Shown piece after piece: positions 54,720-64,000 of a stretch of DNA of 64,000 bases; positions within the stretch are counted from its first letter, which is position 1, and the number at the start of each line of letters is the position of its first letter. The notes beneath the pieces were generated by a model. That model saw only the letters and a list, made by a program, of their open reading frames with translations, ran no database searches and had not been told where the DNA came from. The stretch is from Sesamum alatum (lineage: Eukaryota > Streptophyta > Magnoliopsida > Lamiales > Pedaliaceae): positions 16,473,395 to 16,537,394 of the forward strand of contig JACGWO010000004.1 of assembly GCA_034509735.1 (NCBI GenBank). The letters are read 5' to 3'. Position numbers and translations under genes: made by a program.

Positions 54720-56911
54720 GGTAACCTATTATATAATCGATGTAAATGTAATATTATTATGTGATGAATAAAATGAGTATTTGTCACTTCTGGTTTTTAC
54801 TTTGTTGCGCCCATTTCACATTTGTTAAAATGGTGTCTAAACTTATATCGCAACAAAGCCCAACAGACCATGGATAACAACTCCTGCAGTTGGGCCACGC
54901 ATTGGATGGTGGTCATGAAACCAACTGATTAAGAGTTGGGTCTAAAACGTTCCAAGTAGAGGACCTCGAGACAGGGCATGGAGATTCCTATTGAGACTTG
55001 CGTCAAGAGTCGTGTTCATTGGATGAGTGTCATGTTTCATCGGCGACAGGCGTGGGACGCCTGCACGATCTTGATGGGTTGGTCGACTGGGGTCGAGCCG
55101 ACTGGACTGACTCGCGGGGATCATCATATGGAAGTCTTGGAGGCTTGGTCGGTATGATTAGATTTTCTCGGTTCCGATAGTACGGGAGTAATCCTTAGAC
55201 TTGAGAAATCATGGCAATCGCGTGCACAAGATGGTTGTATCTTGCATCTGGCGAGAGGTGATCATTCTGTAAGATGATCATCATAAGCCTTGTCCAGTGC
55301 AGTCGGAATGTGTAGCGAGGACGGTGGATTCCAAGAAGAGGATCCGTCCCCTGTCAGTATGTGACAGAGGTATCTCCTATGCACTCGGAGACACGTTCAT
55401 GTTGTTTAAAGTTGTGGCCACAGTGGTTGGTCGAACAGGGAATGGTTTCCTGTGTCGACGCAATGAAGCATACGTGGTCTCGAGTATTAAGCATAGATGC
55501 CTAGTCAAGGATGGAAACCGACGCCCAATTCCATAACCTAGACTAAGGCCGAGAGACGGTAGACGAAAGGTTCGTACCCGTACGGAATCGGAGCCTAAAT
55601 GTTCACGCCAATTCACCTAGTCTCGAGTGCCATGGACCGTTGCTAGACGGCCACCCATGGTAACGGGCCCTTGTGGGACACGGGCCTAAGTCTAGCTGAA
55701 GGTGAACCTAAAGGGTCACACACAAATCACCGAGGAGGTTGAGAGATCGACTGGGAGTCGATCTCGAAGGATAAATAAGCAATTGGATTACTTAAGGGAA
55801 AGTCCATTGGATGGACAGGCCGATATTGTATCGGGCCTTCGTTTAATCGGTAATTAGATTTTTGATTAAATATGGAAAGTTGAGATGTTGAGATGTTGGA
55901 TTTTTTAATTGGATTAAAAGATCAACGGGAATAATTTAAATGGACATTAAATTTGATTTAATGTTGGGCTCATCGTAATTGGATTACGATAAAACCCGGT
56001 CCGTTAAATTTTATCCGAGAGGAGAAATAATTCCTATTTTGGAATAGGAAGAAGTTGGACTTCCTCCCTTAATTAAACATGGCCGAGATGCTCCCTTGGA
56101 GGAAGCAAAATCAGCCATGTTTCATGCTAGGTGGTATGTTGACTTATCTCTTTTGGAAAGAGACAAATCAACTCCAATCAAGCTCTTCCCTTTTGGTATG
56201 ATTTGATCATACCATAAATTTTGGTAGGCTGGATTGAAGAATTGATGGTGATTGATTGGAATGCTCTAGACATCCTTGGATGAACCTAGACACATTCCAA
56301 TAATCACATTAATTATGTATATATATTAGAATATAAAACACCAGGCATAAGGGATTCATTATTCATCTTTTTCTAGGAAAAAGAAGAAGAGAAAAATCGG
56401 ATCTCCTCTCCCTCTCTAACTCTCGGTTTTCTCCTCCTCCCTTTCACTTGTGTTCTTCACTTGGTTTTGAATCAAGAAGAAGAACAAAGTAAGTTTAAGA
56501 GAGCACTAATTCATAGTGTTCTTCTCTTAAACCGATTCCTTCTTAAACCCGTTCTTTTCTAGCAAGAAGAACGTGCGTTTCTTCCAGTGTGGTGTGGATC
56601 ACCTTTGGAGAATCCATACATTTGGATTTCGGGAGCATTCCGGAGAAGGAACAACGCAAGTAGCCGGGAGCACACGCTAAACAATCAAAGGTAACAATTT
56701 TATTACGCTTTGATTGATTATATATATCTGTAGCCCTATGTGTTTAAATATACATTTCTAATATTTACACATTCTACATCAAAACGCCCGGTTGGGCATC
56801 CAAGGGTACACCCCTTGAGATTCGTTTATTTAAATTAGATTTAAATTTACGCGTTATTTCTCGCCTTTCTCGCTTCCGCTCGCGCTCCCGGATGGTTCCG
56901 CTTGTCCTTCA
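54720..56911 (+). mobile_element. Family B LTR, second of pair, start missing
   Basis: It matches 51650-53832 but lacks the first ~46 bases including TGTTAG. It ends GTCCTTCA at 56911 before a PBS. Scattered differences from the first copy (several per 100 bp in places) argue against a very recent duplication. Confidence 0.85.
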
Positions 56912-56913
56912 AG

Positions 56914-56925
56914 TGGTATCAGAGC
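56914..56925 (+). other. Primer-binding site, tRNA-iMet
   Basis: TGGTATCAGAGC followed by A, so 12 matching bases rather than 13. Confidence 0.88.
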
Positions 56926-58600
56926 ACGGTTCGATGTAAGGGGCATAGATCTATGTGCTTGGCATGATCTACTTGCTTTTATGGCTTTATTGGCATGTTA
57001 GATTATATATAAATGTATGAATAATATGATGATTCAATTGTTTGAATTTGATGGACTTTAGCATGCTTATTTTTATTAGATTGGATCTAAAAATTGCATG
57101 CTTATTTTCAGAAAAACTATTACTGTTATTGTGCTAAAAAGGGGATGTTGAATAAAAATAAAAATAAAAATTTGGGATCGGACCGCAGCGGCCGCACGCA
57201 GGCGGGCGCCTGCGTGCGTTGGGCTTCGACCAGCGCGCGCGCTCTGTTGTGCAGCCGGCCGCTGCCGGCCGAGGCCAGCGCTCGGCACAAAGCGCGTGCT
57301 GCCCTGTGCGCGCGGGTGGCCGGCCGGCACAACGGCTGGGTCGTTTTGTGCCGTTTTTTCAACGTTTTCCTGAAAATTTGATTTTCTGTATTTTCTGCAC
57401 AATATTCTGAAAATATGTTAATTTTGAATTTTTTGATTTTGAAATAATTGGATAATTAATACATGCATTGGATGCATTGTTTAAAATGTCCATTAAATTT
57501 GAAATTTGAATTTTGCATATTATTTGTATGTTTATGCTTTTGTGATGTTGGACATCACTTGGGTATTTGGAATATCCATTGGTTATTTATGCATGATTAT
57601 TTGGAATAATTGTGTTATGTGAGTTGATGGAATCAAAATGTGGATGATCACAAGAGCCCTAGACCTTATGTATGGATGAATGTATGATCATTTATTTTCT
57701 GTTGGGTGGGGCCTGCATGCCTCTTGTTTTTTGGGACTATCATCTCCCGTACTTTCAGCCTCATGATGTTAAGCCTTGTTTTCATTATTACCAATGTGCT
57801 ACTTTCAGTTGTAATGAGAGTAGATAGGATTAGTGAGGTTTTAATTTTAACAAGCATTTGGAGTCGGAGACCCCAAGGAGGAGCATCAAGGCGTGAAACA
57901 AGAAGCACTACAAGGCCCATTGGAATGACAATGGGTATATTATTATTGTAATAATTTAGGACCACCCTAGACAGACCATAGGTTGGGCTTGTGATCATCC
58001 TAACAGGGGTATGCTATGTTTTCTGCATGCGGCTTATTTATTTATCGCTTTAAATATTGGATATTTATGCATGCTAAAACACAATAATGTGATGAGGTCT
58101 CGGTCACACACAAACTCTCATTTGGTTGGACCAAATTAAATATTGGTCCCAGAACGGACTTGGATCAAAATGGTATTTTGATCTGTCCGAGCCTTTCATC
58201 CACAGCAATGTGGTGAGGAAGCTACCACTACCCAAGCGAGGTCTCACGAGTCGTGGCACACTTGGACTAGGGGAAAGCTGCACCATTGTTGGGAACAAAA
58301 AGACTGCACTCGCTGTTTTCCTGTCTCACGAGTCATGGGGGGCGACAGTTTGAGGCATGATTTGGTTGATGGGTTGGGCCCAACATTGAGTAACATGGTT
58401 CGCTTGGAATCCTCGGAACCATGTGAATAGGTGAGGCAAAATATCTTGGGAATCTCATTGGATGAGAATGATATTGGATATCTCCCACGAAGTCTTCTTC
58501 ATGTGAATCGTAAAAGCGGGGCATGGAGATTACGCTTGTGGATCCCGAGCCCATTAGGAAATGGTTTCCCGAAACTCCGCTTGAGAGTGGCGGACTTTCG

Positions 58601-58609
58601 TATAAATAG
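58601..58609 (+). promoter_or_regulatory. TATA box upstream of B gag
   Basis: TATAAATAG, about 100 bases before the MSKNP start at 58706. Same sequence and position as in family A. Confidence 0.5.
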
Positions 58610-58705
58610 TGGGGGGGTTAAAGACTAAAAGATCAAGTCTTCAACTTGAACAATAATGTTACCATCATCTGCTAATTTCTGCTTTACATTTTCATTAATG
58701 TAAAT

Positions 58706-58984
58706 ATGTCTAAGAACCCATTAACCATGATACTCAAGACTAACAAATTCAACGGAATGACTACTCGGACTGGCTGAGGAACCTAAGGATTGTCCTCGGT
58801 TTTCGAGAACCAAGGCTACGTCTTGGACGAGCCGCCACCGAGCGACTTACCGGAGAGGTCCACGCCTGAAGAACGTTTGACGTTCGAGAAATGGACTGAG
58901 GACAACCGGAAAGTACGTAGTATCATACTGGCTTCGATGTCTAACGACATCCAGAAGCAGTATGAGAGGCTGGACAACGTCTCC
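58706..58984 (+). pseudogene. gag: Family B gag start, frameshifted and interrupted
   Basis: It begins MSKNPLTMILKTNKFNG. A one-base loss near 58757 and a one-base gain near 58800 shift the frame twice. Beyond them FENQGYVLDEPPPSDLPE and SNDIQKQYERLDNVS continue in one frame. An A(-) LTR inserts at 58985, after TCTCC, and the rest of the B element is not in the window. Confidence 0.87.
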
Positions 58985-60981
58985 TGAAAGATTATGTGGA
59001 TCGTCCCGGGAAAAGCGCGAATGCGGAAGCGCGGTATAATGAAAAATTAAACGGAATTTAAAACATGCTTTTAAATTAAAAACACGTTTCAAAGGGTGTG
59101 CCTTTGAAATTTTCCCGGGCATTCGGTGTATCTCATGAACGTATAACATAAAATAAATCATGGAGGCCATAGGGTTGAAAATTAAAGAAGGACGAAAATT
59201 TAAAACGAGACCTACCCGTTGTCGTTTTCGTCTTCAACGGCTACACGCGTTGTTCCCCGTTTTGCACCAAGATCCCGTCTTTGAGACCCTCTAATTCGTG
59301 ACACACGATCCACCCACGTATCTTGCACGTCGTGCTAGCAACGAACAAGTGTATAATTTTGGAGTGGATGAATCAATAACACATTATCAATTAAATGGTA
59401 TTGATTCATCAAGATTCTAATGTTCCAAGAACAAAAGAATCAAGAAAACTATTTTCTTGAGAGAGAGAGGGGCGGACGAGAGAGATGGGAGAGAGAGAGA
59501 AACCGTGTGTGTGTGTTGTGTGTGTGTGTTGGAGTTTCATCATCATGTAAATTGTAGGATGCTAGGGGTTTATATAGAAGAGGAGTTTTAATCCTCTTTA
59601 AACTCCTCTTTTAAGAACTCTAATTTGACTAGGATTTTGACCTAGTCAAAGTCCTAGTCAAACTAGTGTTTTGACCTAGTCAAAACGATCCTAGCCATCC
59701 ATCTCTCCCATTAATCTCAACCGTTGATTTAATTTAATTTAATGGAAATATTAAAAAACCTATTTAAATATTTCCAAGAGGCTAAAATAAATATAAATAT
59801 TATTTAAGCCCATTAAATAAATTCCTTTGATAAATCCAATTTATCAATTTAATTCCTTCTATCAAATAGAAAGAATTATTTCTCCAAGAAAAATAAAGGT
59901 CCCGATTAAATCTAATTTAATCATTCCTTCACTCCAATATTTAATTCCAAATTAAATATTTAAATTGTGTGTGGATAGTGTGTGACTCTTTAGGTTCACC
60001 ATTCAGCTAGACTTGGTCGGATTCCTAGAATCCGTCCGTTACCATGGGTGGCCATCTAGCAACGGTCCATGGCACTAGAGACTAGGTGAAATATTCAGGG
60101 ATGAACATTTAGGCTCTAACAGTACGCTTGTCCTTCTGTCTTCGGTCTCATCACTTAGTGTCTAGGGCACGGATAACGCAGGTACCCATCTTGGACCTAA
60201 GTGTCGGTCTGTCCTCACTAAACGCCGCAAGGGAAACCTTCCCTTCTGTTCAGTCACTGTGGCCACAGTTTTAGGGACAAGACCTAGAGCATACATGAGA
60301 CTCAACTGTCAAAAACCTATTGACAGGAGACAGATCCTTTCTTGGAAACTACTGTCACTTTGCACACCAGGACTGCACTAGACATGGCTTATGACTACCA
60401 AAGAGAATTCTGGCAATCTCTCACCATATCTAAGATACAGTTCTGATGTACAGGTAAACTCAGTAATTCCTCAAGTCAAAGGACTTGACCTGTACCGTTG
60501 GAACCGGGAATACTCGTCATACCTTGCAGACCATACTCAAGGTCCTCCGTAAGACGGTTCCCACGAGTCACCTCAGTCAGCTGCATCCTAGCAGGCTAAC
60601 CCACTAACACTGCTTAGACGATCCTCGTCACCCGTCGATGAAACACGACAGCAGATGCTTAGTGCAAGTCTCAAATGGAATCCCGGTACCCATTTTCGGG
60701 ATTCCTTGACTTGGAGATTTCCGGACTGATTCGGGAAGACTGATTCCATGGACCTACCTCCAAGCGTAGTCCCAGTCCCCGAAGTTGATTCTCAGTCCGT
60801 GGGCTTTGTTTGCGTAGTGAACAGATATGGAAAAAATAGGTGCAAGTGAACACAAACAAAGTAATGCCAAATGAAAATTCACTTCTTTATTCATTAATGA
60901 TTTATCAAAACACCTATAATTGTCTAGACATAGGTTACATATACCCGCCAAAATTGGCTTACATGGTCACCTATTCTAACA
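58985..60981 (-). mobile_element. Family A 3' LTR of right-hand element
   Basis: 1997 bp, TGAAAGATTATG...TAACA, followed by the polypurine tract and pol on the minus strand. Palindrome at 60257-60268 and TATATAAA at 59569-59576 (minus strand). The left flank TCTCC should be the duplication; its partner lies beyond 64000. Confidence 0.93.
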
Positions 60982-60992
60982 ATCTCCCACTT
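60982..60992 (-). other. Polypurine tract
   Basis: AAGTGGGAGAT on the element strand, adjoining the 3' LTR. Confidence 0.88.
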
Positions 60993-60997
60993 GACCT

Positions 60998-63900
60998 TTA
61001 AAGCCAATCACCCATATGCCTAATCCCCATCTTCTCAAGATGTTGCGTATGAGCACTTTGCGACATAGGCTTTGTCAGCGGGTCTGCTGTGTTGTCTGCT
61101 GAGTTGACTCGGTCCATCCGGACGTCACCTCTTCCTACCATTTCTCTAAGAAGATGGTAGCTTCTAAGAATGTGTTTGGAACGGTGGTGAGATCTCGGTT
61201 CCTTCGCTTGCACTATTGCACCGTTGTTATCACAGAAGATGACAACGGCTCGGCGATGCTAGGCACCACACCCAACTCTTGGATGTAGTTTCTCATCCAA
61301 ACCGCTTCCTTGGCAGCTTCTGAAGCTGCTATGTATTCAGCCTCAGTGGTGGAGTCAGCAGTGGTTGCTTGCTTGGAACTTTCCAAGCCACTACTCCTCC
61401 GTTGAGCTTGAATACATACCCGATTGAGACTTGGCATCATCGTCATCAGACTGGAAGCTGGCGTCGCTAAAGCCTTCCAGAATTAGTTTTCCATTGCCAT
61501 AGACTAAGAACATTTCCTTAGTCCTCCTTAGGTACTTAAGGATGCCCTTAACTGCATTCCAATGTGCCTCTCCTGCACAGGACTGATATCTGCTAGTCAC
61601 GCTCAAAGCGTATGCAATGTCAGGCCTGGTGCAGTGGACCGCATATTGGATGCTACCTACGGCAGAAGCATAGGGGATGACTTTCATCTTTTCAAGTTCC
61701 TCATCAGTCTGCGGGGACTGTTTCTTGGAGAACTTGATCCCATGCCTCATAGGAAGGAACCCTCGTTTGGAGTTGTCCATTCGATATCTCTTTAGGACTT
61801 TCTCCATATACGAGTTTTTTTTGGGTGAGCCTAACATCCTTTTAGATCTGTCCTGACAATCTGGATGCCTAGGATGTAGGATGCTTCACCCAAGTCCTTC
61901 ATGGAAAACTTGGTTGACAGCCATGCTTTCGTGTTTCCTAACATTCTGACGTCATTTCCAATGAGCAGAATGTCATCCACGTAAAGCACTAGGAACACTA
62001 TGGAGCTCCCACTGACCTTCTTGTATACACAAGGGTCGGATTCGTTTTTGATGAAGTCATAACCCCGTATTACCTCATCAAATCGAATGTTCCAACTCCG
62101 GGAAGCTTGTTTGAGGCCATAGATGGACTTTCTGGAGACGACAGACTTTCTGTTCTTCTCCAGCGACCGTGAAACCCTCCGGCTGATCCATATAGATCTC
62201 TTCTTCAACGAAGCCGTTGAGGAAGGCCGTTTTCACGTCCATCTGCCATATTTCATAGTCATACCATGCTGCTATGGCAAGCAGGATCCGAATGGATTTA
62301 GCCATGGCTACTGGCGAGTAGGTATCCTCAAAATCGACCCCGGGTCGTTGAGTGTATCCTTAGCTACAAGCCTAGCCTTGAAGGTAGTGACCTCTCCATC
62401 AACGCCGAGTTTGCGCTTGTAGACCCACTTACAGCCCACTGGCTTAACACCTTTCGGTGGATCTACAAGTCTCCAAACTTGGTTCTCGCTCATGGAGTCC
62501 ATTTCGGTTTTCATGGCCTCAAGCCATTTCCCAGAGTCGATGTCTGACATCGCTTCCCCGTATGTCTTAGGATCGTTATCCAGAAGATCGGTCGCACCTA
62601 GAAATCCATATCTCACTGGAGGTCTGGATTCTCTAGTAGACCTTCGGAGAACGGGAACGTTAGTGGTAACTGTGGGCGCTGACTGTATCGGAGCCGGCGG
62701 TTCAGGGGCCGGGGCTGGCCTGCCTTGAGGTTGTCCTTCATGCTAGCATGTTGGACTTCTCTAGGTAGGTCAGTCCTCCTAGTGTCTATCCTGAATCCTC
62801 TAGGTGAGGTTTCCGCGACTGTTTCTGATGACTGAGTTCCATCACTTTGATTCCTCAAGGATCAGCTCATCAGGTTGGATATCCTCCGGGAAGCCTTGCT
62901 CCAAGAATACTGCATTCCTTGAAACAAATACCTTTTTGTTCCAAAGGGTCATAAAAGTAATAAACCGCAGTTTTCTTTAGGGTATCCAACGAACCTGCAT
63001 AGACTAGACCTGGATTCTAGTTTATCTCTCACTAACCTCTTGACGTATGCGGGGCTACCCCACACTTTCAAGTAGTTGTAGGATGCAGGCTTGCCGTGCC
63101 ATATCTCATATGGCGTTTGGGTCACTACACTAGTAGGCGCCAAATTCAATAACTTGGCTGCCGTTTCTAATGCATAACCCCAAAACGATAGGGGCAATTT
63201 GGTAAAACTCATCATGGAACGAACCATGTCCAACAGGGTTCGGTTCCTCCTTTCAGAGACGCCATTTAACTGTGGTGTTCCGGGAGGTGTCCATTCTGAT
63301 ATTATACCATGTTCCTTTAGATAATCTAGGAATTCGGCACTAAGGTATTCACCGCCTCGGTCTGACCGTAGGATTTTAATTTTGCAGTTGGTTTTGATTC
63401 TCCACTTCAAGTCTGAATTCTTTAAACCTCTCAAGAGCTTCAGACTTGTACCTCATCAGGTAAACATAACCATACCGTGAATGATCATCGGTGAAGGTTA
63501 TGAAGTAGGAGAACCTACCTCGGGCCTGCGTCCTTAGTGGTCCACACACGTCTGTATGGACCAAGTCCAACAGACCTGTGGCAAGCCTGCTTTGTCCTAC
63601 AAAGGGCTTCTTGGTCATTTTCCCTCTTAGACAAGATTCACAAGTTGGTAGATTCACTCAAGTCCCCAACCTCTAGGTTCTTTGAGTTTACCAACCTTTT
63701 CATCCTATCTTGGGATATGTGACCTAGCCTAGCGTGCCACAGACGTGCGTTCCCGTTATTATCTAATTTCCGTTTGTGTTGAGCGTTAAGAACGAAATTC
63801 GTTTGTTGCAAGATATAGAGCCCATTATGTAATGTACCAAGTAGATGAGCAATTCCACACCTCATCAAATAAAAGCAATTTTTATTGATTTTAAACTCAT

Positions 63901-64000
63901 AACCATTTATTGTCTAACAATGGAATGGAAATGATGTTTTTAATCATACTGGGTACAAAATAAACTTGCTCTAATTCTATGCTAATGGTATCACTAATAA
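60998..64000 (-). pseudogene. pol: Family A pol with many frameshifts, runs off window
   Basis: Collinear with pol of the complete A element: RNase H end (MGDWL) at 60998, SDASFQSD near 61460, YVDDILLIGND near 61980, QMDVKTAFL near 62240, GVSERRN near 63260, RSDRGGEY near 63360, CESCLRGK near 63630 and HARLGH near 63730. The frame is broken by at least eight small indels (near 61213, 61400, 61835, 62130, 62355, 62740, 62850, 62945, 63395 and 63655). Catalytic motifs survive but no polyprotein can be made. Protease and gag lie beyond the window. Confidence 0.92.

Larger units (their letters stand above)
56912..58705 (+). mobile_element. Family B leader
   Basis: Full-length B leader of 1.8 kb: GC-rich core at about 57180-57340, tract ending ACTTTCAG (57758), CTCACGAGTCGTGG at 58243-58256 with a mutated second copy (58324-58337), then the CCCGAGCCC/GGAAA block and TATA box before gag. 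No coding sequence is credible. Confidence 0.8.

Overview
This is plant nuclear DNA made almost entirely of nested Ty1/copia LTR retrotransposons. The evidence for a plant copia origin is primer-binding sites matching the 3' end of initiator-Met tRNA (TGGTATCAGAGC), the domain order gag-CCHC-protease-integrase-RT-RNase H, LTRs of about 2 kb bounded by TG...CA, and 5-bp target-site duplications. The species cannot be told from the sequence. I found no intact host gene, rRNA or tRNA gene, or CRISPR array. Two short stretches (28635-28925 and 39588-40157) are not recognisably retroelement.

Four related LTR families are named locally A, B, C and D. All begin TGTTAGAATAGGTGACC or close to it. All carry a very long leader (about 1.8-2.4 kb) with a CpG-rich core, and a conserved block in U3. 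Layout: A(+) LTR end and leader (1-975) fused head-to-head to B(-) gag and leader (976-2174); A(-) LTR, truncated (2175-3840); a C(+) internal tail (3841-4296) followed by a C(+) element with near-identical LTRs but no coding capacity (4297-14484), sitting in an A(-) gag (14485-16747); a B(-) LTR piece (16748-17395); a second C element (17396-25814) split by a solo A(-) LTR and a solo B(-) LTR, both with perfect duplications; a D(-) leader and chimeric LTR (25815-28634); a 291-bp unplaced segment; an A(+) element with damaged gag-pol (28926-36190); fused A(-)/B(-) LTR pieces (36191-39587); a 570-bp unplaced segment; a B(+) LTR (40158-51602) interrupted by a complete A(-) element (41224-51594, duplication GAGAG); a B(+) LTR-leader-LTR-leader-gag array (51603-58984); and an A(-) element running off the window (58985-64000).

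The complete A(-) element needs only one extra base and one stop codon to explain its broken reading frame, so it is the youngest-looking coding copy. C elements keep LTRs, PBS and polypurine tract but have a degenerate interior shared by two copies. This suggests a non-autonomous lineage served by A- or B-type proteins.

Three features go beyond ordinary retroelement annotation. First, a U3 module of three hairpins/palindromes is preserved, with compensating changes, across all four LTR families. Second, a second TATA box (TATAAATAG) lies directly upstream of gag in A and B. Third, the leader has a GC-rich hairpin core, where several rearrangement breakpoints fall. Family names, the non-autonomous interpretation and all functions proposed for the non-coding motifs are inference.
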